From the IMG/VR virus record IMGVR_UViG_3300002514_004414, positions 9,530 to 39,660 of that record: a stretch of 30,131 nt of DNA. One strand, given 5' to 3'. Below, one piece after another: positions 23,412 through 29,871 of the stretch. The translations under genes and the position numbers were made by a program. How positions within the stretch are numbered: position 1 is the first letter of the stretch; each line of letters starts with the position of its first letter. The notes beneath the pieces were generated by a model that worked only from the letters and a program-made list of their open reading frames with translations, was not told where the DNA came from and did no database searches. Origin of the DNA: a virus.

Positions 23412-24311
23412 AAGAACATCATCATCATAGATCTTATAGCATTCCAAGGCCATTCGCAACTCAAACATCATGTCTCCGTTACAATAAGGCTTATAGATGT
23501 CTTCAATGTTGTCGGTACCAATGCCAACAGTTAAACCCCATTCCAACATTTCGTCAATTGGCGTCATTGAGTTGTGAGTGGGGCTTAGTCGTTCTGTTCG
23601 TTGGTGATCAATCCATGCCGATGGGCAGGAGATGAACTGAAGTCCAGCATCTTTAGATAGTTCATAGACATAGTCTCTGTATGTCTTAGAGTGACATGCA
23701 AGAGAAATAGAGTGTACAGCAACAACCTGACCTTGGAGGCCATACTTGATTGTTCTATGAGCAAGCCACTCAGTCTCTTGTTCCTCATCAGTATTCAGCT
23801 GATCTACATGAACATGAACCTTCTTCCCAGTCTCTTGTGCTGCTCTAAAGAGAATGTCCAAGTGTCGCTCAGGGTCTTCATCTGACTTTGGAAGCCCTCC
23901 GAGGAAATCCAAGTTTTCTATATTGTTTTCAAATAGAGCAAGGTTCTCCGGTGTAAACCCACCAACGGTTTGGTTTCCAATGTGTAGATCCACACCATGG
24001 TCTTTAAGTACCTCTTTGGCTCTTAACGCCCCATGTAGTGCTTTAGCGTGTATGGTGCTATCAAGATCAATGAAAGAGATTATCGTATTGGTGTTGTATT
24101 CTTTCTGCTTAAGGCATGCCGCTAGGATGTTTGTATAGTAATTGTACTGAGACAGGCTTCTTTTAACTTCATTTACAAGTACCCATTTCTTCTCTAGGTG
24201 TTTTTTGATGTGATTTTTGTCTGTGAATTGAACTGTTCCTGCTCTATCAATATGAGCATGACAATTTATAAATCCATTGTTCAATTTTGATTTAAACTGT
24301 ATGAGAGACAT
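23370..24311 (-). CDS. Cytosine deaminase-like metal-dependent amidohydrolase
   Basis: A 313-aa protein of the CodA-like amidohydrolase group, the only minus-strand gene here. Motifs in order: FINCHAHIDRA (metal HxH, 14-24), VHVHVDQLN, VVAVHSISLA (His ligand), CPSAW and GIGTDNIEDIYKPYCNGDM (metal Asp), with the PxxxGDM ending common in cytosine deaminases. Predicted reaction: deamination of cytosine or a similar base; isocytosine- or ammelide-type activity is also possible. It is shorter than CodA (about 425 aa) because the flanking beta sandwich is mostly absent. No ribosome site or promoter is clear ahead of ATG 24311. Opposite orientation and weak signals suggest separate acquisition. Confidence 0.85.
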   Translation of the reverse strand: MSLIQFKSKLNNGFINCHAHIDRAGTVQFTDKNHIKKHLEKKWVLVNEVKRSLSQYNYYTNILAACLKQKEYNTNTIISFIDLDSTIHAKALHGALRAKEVLKDHGVDLHIGNQTVGGFTPENLALFENNIENLDFLGGLPKSDEDPERHLDILFRAAQETGKKVHVHVDQLNTDEEQETEWLAHRTIKYGLQGQVVAVHSISLACHSKTYRDYVYELSKDAGLQFISCPSAWIDHQRTERLSPTHNSMTPIDEMLEWGLTVGIGTDNIEDIYKPYCNGDMMFELRMALECYKIYDDDVLLDLAYNNGLRILS

Positions 24312-24391
24312 CGATAGTAAATAGCTGCCAAATCAAAAACCGCAGGAGATTCTAAAAGGCCGCCCCTAATTACTTATGGAGGGTCAGCGTT

Positions 24392-25111
24392 ATGATTTGG
24401 TTTTTTTTAACGCTATTAGCGTGTCAGGTTTTTTATTACGAGGATGAAACTACCAAAGATTTAGAAATAGCAAAAGTTGCAAGTTCTTATAACAGTGGAA
24501 TCAATGCAGCAGCCGGTTCCTCAGTTAGAATCGACGTTTATGCCGGAGGTCACAAATCAGGACATGGTTCTGGGAATTTATTTAAAATTGGTACCAAACG
24601 ATTTGTTATAACTGCTGCTCATGTTATAGAAGACAGTGAAGCAGTTGTTATCCGAGAGAAAAATAAAAACCTAATACCAGCAGATGTTGTATGGGCAAAT
24701 TTACACAATGACATAGCGGTGTTATTACCACTGGATGATTTTGAATCAACCAAGGCGATTTCGTATGTTAACAACAGAAAAAGAAACCTAGACGGAGAAA
24801 AACTCTATCATCACGCATACCCAAGTGAATATGATGGCTTATTGGTTGAGTCTTTTGTGTCAAAATCAGGATACTTTAATATAATTGTGCAGTCTCAAGC
24901 ATGGTTTGGTTCGAGTGGCTCTGTGGCATTTGACACCCGAGGCAGAGCAATTGGTATTGTACATGCTATTAATGTTGAAATGAATCCGGCCACTAACTTG
25001 CCGGATTTTATGGAAAGCATGGTCTTTATCAACAGGCTTTTTGACTTAAGTAGAAAAGACATTTTGGGGATCTTGAAGGATGGAAATTCTAAAAGTCGGG
25101 ACCCTAATTGA
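24392..25111 (+). CDS. Secreted trypsin-like serine protease, predicted lipoprotein
   Basis: A 239-aa protein. MIWFFLTLLAC is a short lipoprotein signal with lipobox LLAC, so Cys11 would be lipidated after cleavage. The rest is a trypsin-like (S1) fold: H77 in ITAAHVI, D107 in HNDIAVL, and S175 in WFGSSGS. All three triad residues appear at normal spacing. GGAGGG lies 6 nt before the ATG. The C-terminal end overlaps the next gene by 32 nt. It probably acts at the host envelope, perhaps degrading surface proteins or rival phage factors; its target is unknown. Confidence 0.85.
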   Translation: MIWFFLTLLACQVFYYEDETTKDLEIAKVASSYNSGINAAAGSSVRIDVYAGGHKSGHGSGNLFKIGTKRFVITAAHVIEDSEAVVIREKNKNLIPADVVWANLHNDIAVLLPLDDFESTKAISYVNNRKRNLDGEKLYHHAYPSEYDGLLVESFVSKSGYFNIIVQSQAWFGSSGSVAFDTRGRAIGIVHAINVEMNPATNLPDFMESMVFINRLFDLSRKDILGILKDGNSKSRDPN

Positions 25112-25349
25112 AGATAACGGCAAGTTGGGAATCATTGCTCGGGTGATCCGAATGGGCCGTATAGAATTCAATAATGAATTGCTAAGTTGGAGGGATAACT
25201 ATGAAATCCACTACTTAGACGGGATGGTAACGGTCATTGGTGTCAAAGCGTTCCAAAGATTGGTTAACGAAGACAAGATTCAAATCATTCTTGAGCCTTC
25301 TACGGTACTACTACCCCCCTCCTCATCGCCTACCGGAGGGGTGGCATGA
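25080..25349 (+). CDS. Small GDLV-like protein (VGTLI variant)
   Basis: An 89-aa protein whose start LKVGTLIEDNGKLGIIARV (residues 4-22) is the family pattern with GTLI instead of GDLV; YEIHYLDGMVTVI follows as the later strand. The Pro/Ser-rich tail (LLPPSSSPTGG) is coded by the DNA that forms the hairpin over the next ribosome site. It overlaps the protease gene by 32 nt and the next by 4. First member of the right-hand run of the family. Confidence 0.65.
   Translation: MEILKVGTLIEDNGKLGIIARVIRMGRIEFNNELLSWRDNYEIHYLDGMVTVIGVKAFQRLVNEDKIQIILEPSTVLLPPSSSPTGGVA
25316..25341 (+). promoter_or_regulatory. Hairpin covering the ribosome site of the next gene
   Basis: CCCCTCC (25316-25322) and GGAGGGG (25335-25341) pair perfectly over a 12-nt loop. 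The right arm is the ribosome site of the gene starting 25346, so the hairpin would hide it unless a ribosome reading the upstream gene opens it. No T run follows, so it is not a terminator. Confidence 0.65.
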
Positions 25350-25672
25350 GGTGTAGGAACTATCATGAGTATGAGGAAAAGATAAGAAAGTTACCCCTTC
25401 CGGAATCCATGGAAGAAAAGATTGTCTATTTTCTATGGCTTGATGACCAAGTTATGGAACTGTGGGCAGAGTATCTAACCATGAAGTGTCAAGCTAATAA
25501 TCTCACACCGATTGATCTATCCTTAAATGATAAAATGAACGATAAAATAGAATTGATTGAATATTTTGAAATGTATTTAGATGCAATACGTCTGCACATC
25601 ACTTATAATCAGATTGATGAGTGGGTTACACTTCACGATCATTCAAAAAAATTCATTTATAATCGCTTTTAG
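25346..25672 (+). CDS. Helical protein, unknown
   Basis: A 108-aa, all-helical acidic protein (MEEKIVYFLWLDDQVMELW, then repeated Ile/Leu helices) with no GDLV motif. GGAGGGG at 5 nt before the ATG is a strong ribosome site, but it is paired in the upstream hairpin. It overlaps the previous gene by ATGA and ends 1 nt before the next promoter. No family recognised. Confidence 0.75.
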   Translation: MRCRNYHEYEEKIRKLPLPESMEEKIVYFLWLDDQVMELWAEYLTMKCQANNLTPIDLSLNDKMNDKIELIEYFEMYLDAIRLHITYNQIDEWVTLHDHSKKFIYNRF

Positions 25673-25673
25673 C

Positions 25674-25701
25674 TTGACAAACCTTCTGAGTGTGTTATAG
25701 T
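25674..25701 (+). promoter_or_regulatory. Sigma70-type promoter
   Basis: TTGACA at 25674-25679, 16 nt, TATAGT at 25696-25701 with TGT ahead. The expected transcript start is only about 7 nt before ATG 25715, so that ATG would be almost leaderless. Confidence 0.8.
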
Positions 25702-25714
25702 TATATTAAGAACA

Positions 25715-26140
25715 ATGACAAAAAACAAAAGAAATTATAAGAGTGTCAACGAGATGATTAATCGCATTTTGTTCATCAAAGGTTGGAAGCGTAATGGCCA
25801 ACCAACACAGGGCTGGCTGGTAATGCCACCAGAAACAGGTGATCCCAAGGTCACTAGATCTTCCAAGAGAAAAAAAATGAAGCTTAAACTTAACGATGCA
25901 ATGCGACCATTAAATAAATTGAAGCTTAAAGCTGACAATACAATAGTATTACCATCCTTGGGAGATTTGGTAACACACAGGGAACATCCCCTTGGCATCG
26001 GATTAGTAGTAGAAAAACACCCAGTACAAAGAGCGTTCCGAGTACAGTGGCTAGACAATCCCAAACTAAATCTCTTTATTGATGAAAGAGTTTTGTTCCC
26101 TATAAATAAGGAACGCACATATGAGAGTGACGATTTATGA
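25715..26140 (+). CDS. Fusion: basic N-terminal domain plus GDLV domain
   Basis: A 141-aa protein. Residues 1-80 are very basic (KRKKMKLKLNDAMRPLNKLKLK) with a front segment MINRILFIKGWKRNGQPTQGW; residues 81-135 form a GDLV unit (PSLGDLVTHRE, LGIGLVVEK, FRVQWLD, IDERVLFPI). It is the only member here with a large added N-terminal part. No ribosome site precedes ATG 25715; ATG 25757 at codon 15 is another candidate start. The basic part could bind nucleic acid. Confidence 0.7.
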   Translation: MTKNKRNYKSVNEMINRILFIKGWKRNGQPTQGWLVMPPETGDPKVTRSSKRKKMKLKLNDAMRPLNKLKLKADNTIVLPSLGDLVTHREHPLGIGLVVEKHPVQRAFRVQWLDNPKLNLFIDERVLFPINKERTYESDDL

Positions 26141-26161
26141 TCTTTCGGACATAAACTGTCC

Positions 26162-26190
26162 TTGATGATACTGAGCCGGCTTGATACAAT
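26162..26190 (+). promoter_or_regulatory. Candidate sigma70 promoter
   Basis: TTGATG at 26162-26167, 17-nt spacer, TACAAT at 26185-26190. A 5-bp hairpin (GGACA/TGTCC, 26147-26161) lies immediately upstream. Lies in the 74-nt gap before the next gene. Confidence 0.55.
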
Positions 26191-26214
26191 GTTAATGAAA
26201 CCGAAGGAAACACT

Positions 26215-26394
26215 ATGAGATTTGAAACTGGCGATTTGGTTCTGTTCTATTTTGATGATGAGCATGATCCTCTTAACATTGGTCTTGTCAATAGCAAGTT
26301 CGGCCACGATTTGTATGAGATCTTGTGGTCAAATGGTAACATGACCGTTGTTCACAAGAACCGTTTAATAAAAGTGGACAAAAAATGCCCTTGA
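26215..26394 (+). CDS. Small GDLV-family protein
   Basis: A 59-aa protein: MRFETGDLVLFYFDDEHD, NIGLVNSKFG, YEILWSNG, VVHKNRLIKV. This is a plain single-domain member with the complete strand order and no additions. AAGGAAA lies 7 nt before the ATG. Its last codons overlap the -35 of the next promoter. Confidence 0.75.
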   Translation: MRFETGDLVLFYFDDEHDPLNIGLVNSKFGHDLYEILWSNGNMTVVHKNRLIKVDKKCP

Positions 26395-26418
26395 AGCTTT
26401 AGAATAACAGATTATGAT
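26391..26418 (+). promoter_or_regulatory. Candidate promoter of the GGACAAAAAATG class
   Basis: TTGAAG at 26391-26396, 16 nt, TATGAT at 26413-26418. It is preceded by GGACAAAAAATGCCC, which also precedes the promoters at 27040, 29029 and 29636 at the same distance. Confidence 0.6.
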
Positions 26419-26449
26419 TTAAAAGTCAAATAAAAATGGAGAAAAAATT

Positions 26450-26662
26450 ATGATAAGAACAAAATTAAGTGTAGGTGATCTTATAAATGTGACCACTAGT
26501 GGCAAATGCTTTCTGATAACAGGGCAAAACGCAAGGGGTTTCCTTTGCCGACTCTCTTCCGGCAACAGATCTAGACTCATACCTTATAGTGAGTGTATGA
26601 AGAGATATAATACTGGGATTTGGATGAAATCCGATCAATATCCGGAGGAAGCATGCAAGTAG
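26450..26662 (+). CDS. Small GDLV-family protein
   Basis: A 70-aa member: KLSVGDLINVTTSG, FLITGQNARGFLCRL, then a polar region and the tail EEACK. GGAGA lies 9 nt before ATG 26450. Its last 10 nt (ATGCAAGTAG) are also the first 10 nt of the next gene, the first example of the fixed 10-nt overlap. Confidence 0.75.
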   Translation: MIRTKLSVGDLINVTTSGKCFLITGQNARGFLCRLSSGNRSRLIPYSECMKRYNTGIWMKSDQYPEEACK

Positions 26663-26856
26663 GTGACTTGGTGCAATGGCACAACAAACCCCACTTATGG
26701 GCTATTGTTTTAGATACAAGTCGAAAGCTATCTGGTAAGAAGGGTTGTATTAAAATCATGTGGATAAAAAACAAAGAAGGGTTTGAAATAACCAGTGCTT
26801 TTTGGGCTCATGAAAGTAACATAGTTCCACTTAAGACAGGAGCCGCTGATGAATGA
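26653..26856 (+). CDS. Small GDLV-family protein
   Basis: A 67-aa member: MQVGDLVQWHNKPHLWAIVLD, then IKIMWIKNKEGF and SNIVPL. ATG 26653 follows GGAGG by 6 nt and shares 10 nt with the previous stop; an earlier in-frame ATG at 26620 is inside the previous gene and not used. It overlaps the next gene by 8 nt. Confidence 0.75.
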   Translation: MQVGDLVQWHNKPHLWAIVLDTSRKLSGKKGCIKIMWIKNKEGFEITSAFWAHESNIVPLKTGAADE

Positions 26857-27067
26857 GATTTCAACAGGTGACTTGGTGTCAATAAAACATTATGGAATTA
26901 AAGGTATGTTTCTGGTATTGGAAACAGATTGGAGTGATGAAGATGGCTGGTTGGCAAGATTATTAAAAGTTGGCACAGCTGTAGACATTCGTGGATGGAT
27001 GTCTGTGGGATTGTTGGAGAAAGTTGGACAAAAAATGACCGAGACAGATGCAACAAACAGGCTATAA
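26849..27067 (+). CDS. Small GDLV-family protein
   Basis: A 72-aa member: EISTGDLVSIKHYGIKGMFLVLETD, LARLLKVG, MSVGLLEKV. The tail GQKMTETDATNRL is coded by promoter DNA (27040-27067), parallel to the DQDKPEE tail of the member at 29410. GGAG lies 6 nt before the ATG. Confidence 0.75.
   Translation: MNEISTGDLVSIKHYGIKGMFLVLETDWSDEDGWLARLLKVGTAVDIRGWMSVGLLEKVGQKMTETDATNRL
27040..27067 (+). promoter_or_regulatory. Promoter of the GGACAAAAAATG class, driving the zinc-knuckle gene
   Basis: GAGACA at 27040-27045, 16 nt, TATAAT at 27062-27067. Aligns without gaps to the 33-bp repeats at 29024 and 29631, including the GGACAAAAAATGACC upstream part. Confidence 0.7.
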
Positions 27068-27093
27068 TGTAGTTATACTTAAAAGGAGATAAA

Positions 27094-27903
27094 ATGGCTA
27101 TCAATGCAAGAAAATATAAAAGAACAGTCAGCTGTAGCTACTGTAGGCAACTAGGACACACAGTTACTGGTTGTGCTCGCATCCCAGTAGATGGTGCACT
27201 AGCAGAGAAAAAAGAGGATGCTGGTCAAGCACTCAACTATGTAGAAAACTATGCTCTGCAAAGATGGAGAAAAAATCAAGAAATAAAAGAAAATCGTTTA
27301 AAAGCCCGACCTACACCAAAGCCCAGAAAATGTGGTTTTTGTTTGTTAGAGGGACATACCCGAAGACACTGCCAAACTTTGGATGACACTAGAAAAATTT
27401 TGTTGCGTGCCAATAGAGTATGGCGAACCCTCTGGACAGAAGCATCTATAAAATATGGATTTGCTCCTGCCTCTTTGATAAAGGTCAAAAACAGCAGCTT
27501 TTATTCCAGCCGCAGAGCCGAGGTTCCTAGGGAGTGGATCGGCTTGGTTGGCAATCAGGTGCCGGATAACCTGTCTGTTTTTGCTATAGCAAATGACTAC
27601 GACATGAGGCAGGAAATTATTATTCCTTTAGCCTCCGGAGCAGAGCCCAGCTTGAGGATAAAAGAATTTTTAGGAAATCATGAGCTAGGTACATTCTTGT
27701 CCGCTGGGTATTCATGGGGATATGTTGATAACATTGAGGTTTTATCTCAAAGTACTTACCAATATCCTGTCGAATGGATTGAAGCTCCTCCCAAGGATTT
27801 AGAATATGTATTGAGAAGGTGGAACAGCGAACGGCTCCAGCGTTTTATGACCAAAGTGGAACAGTTTGGTGTCTATGCTGCCACTCATTGGGGAATAAGC
27901 TAA
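27094..27903 (+). CDS. Protein with two CCHC zinc knuckles
   Basis: A 269-aa protein. Two perfect CX2CX4HX4C zinc knuckles occur at C14-C17-H22-C27 and C80-C83-H88-C93, separated by a basic helical linker. This motif binds single-stranded RNA or DNA in retroviral nucleocapsids and eukaryotic RNA-binding proteins and is uncommon in phages. The C-terminal 170 residues are aromatic and mixed, without a known fold. AAAGGAGA precedes ATG 27094 by 5 nt. It is the only larger gene inside the GDLV array and has its own promoter. A role in protecting or folding phage RNA is a guess. Confidence 0.8.
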   Translation: MAINARKYKRTVSCSYCRQLGHTVTGCARIPVDGALAEKKEDAGQALNYVENYALQRWRKNQEIKENRLKARPTPKPRKCGFCLLEGHTRRHCQTLDDTRKILLRANRVWRTLWTEASIKYGFAPASLIKVKNSSFYSSRRAEVPREWIGLVGNQVPDNLSVFAIANDYDMRQEIIIPLASGAEPSLRIKEFLGNHELGTFLSAGYSWGYVDNIEVLSQSTYQYPVEWIEAPPKDLEYVLRRWNSERLQRFMTKVEQFGVYAATHWGIS

Positions 27904-28173
27904 ATGAAAAAACCAGCACCCTATCCCTTTACAGAAGGTTGGGACATTGATTACACCAAACGATGGGGCCATTTAAAAGTAGGAGCACTAGTCTGGATCA
28001 AGAGTGGCACTTGGGACTTGCCGAAATATGGAACTATGGCACTCGTAGCAGGAAAGACTGATATAAATGGAGATGTTTATGTGATTTGCATCGGTGGTCG
28101 TGAGTTTTGGCTATCGGCAGATGTCCGAGTTTATACAATCCAAGAGGCTCGTTGGTATGGCTGGTGCAAATAG
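27904..28173 (+). CDS. Small GDLV-family protein (VGALV variant)
   Basis: An 89-aa member with a 24-residue N-terminal extension, then HLKVGALVWIKSG, YGTMALVAGK, VYVICIGGREFWL and DVRVYTI. It begins directly after the zinc-knuckle stop (no space) with no ribosome site visible. It ends GWCK with the 10-nt overlap. Confidence 0.7.
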   Translation: MKKPAPYPFTEGWDIDYTKRWGHLKVGALVWIKSGTWDLPKYGTMALVAGKTDINGDVYVICIGGREFWLSADVRVYTIQEARWYGWCK

Positions 28174-28352
28174 GTAGTCTCATTAAGTGGACACCGTATG
28201 TCATAGACATGCGAGACTTTTATGGTGTTATCATAAAATTAGAAGGTGGAATAGTTGTTATTCACTGGAATGATGGTGAGGTTTCTAGCCTCCGAGAGAA
28301 GTCTTTTTGGCAAGCAGTGATGGATGGAAGGTGTGAGGTGTTATGCGAGTAG
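28164..28352 (+). CDS. Small GDLV-family protein (GTG start)
   Basis: A 62-aa member (MQIGSLIKWTPYVI, FYGVIIKLEGG, VVIHWNDGE) ending CEVLCE. GTG 28164 is chosen because it gives the family start and an exact 10-nt overlap (GTGCAAATAG) with the previous gene, as at nine other junctions. No strong ribosome site precedes it, so coupling is likely. Confidence 0.7.
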   Translation: MQIGSLIKWTPYVIDMRDFYGVIIKLEGGIVVIHWNDGEVSSLREKSFWQAVMDGRCEVLCE

Positions 28353-28540
28353 GTTCTTTATGTAAAGTAGTAAACAATGCCTATCACATTTGGGACGCTG
28401 GGCATGTATTAGAGGACGGCACGCTGGTGATTGTATTGACCCACACTGGTGCTACCCCCCTGTATGTTATCGTGTTTAATATTGCGGATGGGCGAAGGTA
28501 CCACCTAAGCAAAAGTGAATTGGAGGTGTTATGCGAGTAG
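28343..28540 (+). CDS. Small GDLV-family protein
   Basis: A 65-aa member: MRVGSLCKVVNNAY, WDAGHVLEDG, PLYVIVFNIADG, LSKSELEVLCE. It starts in the 10-nt overlap ATGCGAGTAG with GAGG 6 nt upstream, and its own end carries GGAGG and the start of the next gene. Confidence 0.8.
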   Translation: MRVGSLCKVVNNAYHIWDAGHVLEDGTLVIVLTHTGATPLYVIVFNIADGRRYHLSKSELEVLCE

Positions 28541-28707
28541 GAGATTTAGTGTGGGCTTGCACAAGTGGTGTTATTACACGACCACCTGTGTTAGCTATTA
28601 TTGTTCGCTTCCATGCGAACCACAAAGTATGCTATGTAAATTTTGTGGATAGTGGAAGCGAACATAAGTGGAAAGTGGATAATCTGAGGGAGGTACTATG
28701 CGAGTAG
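28531..28707 (+). CDS. Small GDLV-family protein
   Basis: A 58-aa member: MRVGDLVWACTSGV, PVLAIIVRFHAN, KVCYVNFVDSG, WKVDNLREVLCE. Both ends are the 10-nt overlap ATGCGAGTAG, and GGAGG sits 5 nt before the start. Three cysteines beyond the tail Cys are unusual for the set. Confidence 0.8.
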   Translation: MRVGDLVWACTSGVITRPPVLAIIVRFHANHKVCYVNFVDSGSEHKWKVDNLREVLCE

Positions 28708-28850
28708 GAGCATTAGTAAAAAACGAAGAGTATGGCACGCTCGGTGTGGTTACGGAAACAGGAGATGTTTGGGCTTATGTCACATGGCTTACCATGCCCG
28801 ATCTAGATCCTATTTGGTATATAATTGATTTGGAGGTACTATGCGAATAG
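28698..28850 (+). CDS. Small GDLV-family protein (shortened)
   Basis: A 50-aa member: MRVGALVKNEEYGTLGVVTE, AYVTWL, then a reduced end IIDLEVLCE. It closely resembles the member at 29079 (RHKDYGDIGVVTY), so these two may be recent relatives. It is bounded by the 10-nt overlaps ATGCGAGTAG and ATGCGAATAG, with GGAGG before each. Confidence 0.78.
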   Translation: MRVGALVKNEEYGTLGVVTETGDVWAYVTWLTMPDLDPIWYIIDLEVLCE

Positions 28851-29026
28851 GAGATTTGATAACTGTAAGCCCTAAGTGGGGCTTCTGCTATCCAGAGCTT
28901 GTAGGTAAGCTTGGGCTTGTGACAAACATAATCGGAGGCCCTAGAGTGCTAGTGCAATTCATGGTAGGTAATCACTATCGGATCATAAGCGGCCACCACC
29001 TCCAGATAGTAGCGGACAAAAATTGA
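28841..29026 (+). CDS. Small GDLV-family protein
   Basis: A 61-aa member: MRIGDLITVSPKWG, LGLVTNIIGG, RVLVQFMVG, HHLQIVADKN. It does not end LCE/LCK: the gene runs into the 33-bp promoter repeat, where a one-base shift puts its stop (TGA 29024-29026) ahead of the repeat's own stop. Confidence 0.78.
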   Translation: MRIGDLITVSPKWGFCYPELVGKLGLVTNIIGGPRVLVQFMVGNHYRIISGHHLQIVADKN

Positions 29027-29056
29027 CCAAGACAAACCAGAAGAATAGGTTATAAT
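29024..29056 (+). promoter_or_regulatory. 33-bp repeat carrying a promoter, copy 1
   Basis: AAGACA at 29029-29034, 16-nt spacer, TATAAT at 29051-29056. The 33 bases 29024-29056 are identical to 29631-29663. GGACAAA precedes as in the related promoters. Drives the member starting 29079. Confidence 0.75.
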
Positions 29057-29078
29057 TTAAACATAACGAGGAGATAAT

Positions 29079-29225
29079 ATGCAAGTAGGTTCATTAGTAA
29101 GACATAAGGACTATGGCGACATTGGAGTTGTAACCTACATCGGAGAGTGGAAGCTCACCTTTATCCTCACCGATGGCTCTAAGTGGGTTACATATCATAA
29201 CAGAGTGGAGATATTATGCAAATAA
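29079..29225 (+). CDS. Small GDLV-family protein
   Basis: A 48-aa member, the shortest complete one: MQVGSLVRHKDYGDIGVVTY, KLTFILTDG, VTYHNRVEILCK. GAGGAGA lies 6 nt before the ATG. It is first after the copy 1 promoter. It ends with overlap ATGCAAATAA. Confidence 0.78.
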   Translation: MQVGSLVRHKDYGDIGVVTYIGEWKLTFILTDGSKWVTYHNRVEILCK

Positions 29226-29419
29226 AGATAGGTGATCTAATTACGACAACTTGTAGTACTTATATCGGACTTGTAGAGGGTTTTGATTTAGATCTGTGGG
29301 AGGTTTATATTCGCTGGGCAGACGACTCAGATGGTATGAGCTGGTCGTGTGAAAGCCCAGTCAGTATTTTAGTTTTTAAAGAAGGCAATTGGTACAAAGG
29401 AGAGACATTGTGGAAATAA
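29216..29419 (+). CDS. Small GDLV-family protein
   Basis: A 67-aa member: MQIKIGDLITTTCSTYIG, LVEGFDL, WEVYIRWADDSDG, then KEGNWYKGETLWK. The start lies in a 10-nt overlap with GGAG upstream. Its C-terminal Lys-Gly-Glu codons supply the ribosome site AAGGAG for the next gene. Confidence 0.78.
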   Translation: MQIKIGDLITTTCSTYIGLVEGFDLDLWEVYIRWADDSDGMSWSCESPVSILVFKEGNWYKGETLWK

Positions 29420-29655
29420 TGTTTAAAATTGGAGATCTTGTAGCTATGCGAGGAGTGTGGGGTTCACAGGTGCCTTGGATGGTTGGCATCGTTCTAAAGG
29501 CAAATGAGAACGGCACATGTCATGTACAATGGAGCCTAGGCCCGAGCAGCTTTACTGAATGGGTTCATGAAAATAGACTGTTTCCCTATAAGGTAGTCGC
29601 CTCGCTGATTGAGATGAACCGGACAATAAATGACCAAGACAAACCAGAAGAATAG
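29410..29655 (+). CDS. Small GDLV-family protein (GTG start)
   Basis: An 81-aa member: MFKIGDLVAMRG after a 3-residue lead, VGIVLKANENG, HVQWSLG, ENRLFPY, and a tail DQDKPEE coded by the second 33-bp repeat. GTG 29410 follows AGGAG by 7 nt and gives the 10-nt overlap GTGGAAATAA; ATG 29419 is an alternative but is 16 nt from that site. Confidence 0.72.
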   Translation: MEIMFKIGDLVAMRGVWGSQVPWMVGIVLKANENGTCHVQWSLGPSSFTEWVHENRLFPYKVVASLIEMNRTINDQDKPEE

Positions 29656-29663
29656 GTTATAAT
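29631..29663 (+). promoter_or_regulatory. 33-bp repeat carrying a promoter, copy 2
   Basis: Identical to 29024-29056: AAGACA at 29636-29641, 16 nt, TATAAT at 29658-29663. Here its first 25 bases are also the end of the gene at 29410. Drives the member starting 29692. Confidence 0.75.
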
Positions 29664-29691
29664 ATCTACATCAACAACAAAGAGGTTTTAG

Positions 29692-29871
29692 ATGTATACA
29701 GATTTTAAGGTTGGAGACTTGGTTAGAGGCATACATGAAGATTTTGTCGGTATGGTTATAGATTTTAGACATGTATGGACAGGCTCAGAGGTTACGGTGT
29801 TGTTATTGAACCCTCAGCTACAGCGTGTTCGTGTGGCCTATATATTTGAGGTAGAACTATTATGCAAGTAG
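29692..29871 (+). CDS. Small GDLV-family protein
   Basis: A 59-aa member: MYTDFKVGDLVRGI, FVGMVIDFRH, VTVLLLNPQ, YIFEVELLCK. GAGG lies 8 nt before the ATG. It is first after promoter copy 2 and ends with the 10-nt overlap ATGCAAGTAG. Confidence 0.78.
   Translation: MYTDFKVGDLVRGIHEDFVGMVIDFRHVWTGSEVTVLLLNPQLQRVRVAYIFEVELLCK

Noticed and set aside
25735-26307. 190-codon minus-strand open frame
   Set aside because: Antisense to two GDLV genes, Ser/Leu-rich composition typical of a shadow, no start signals.
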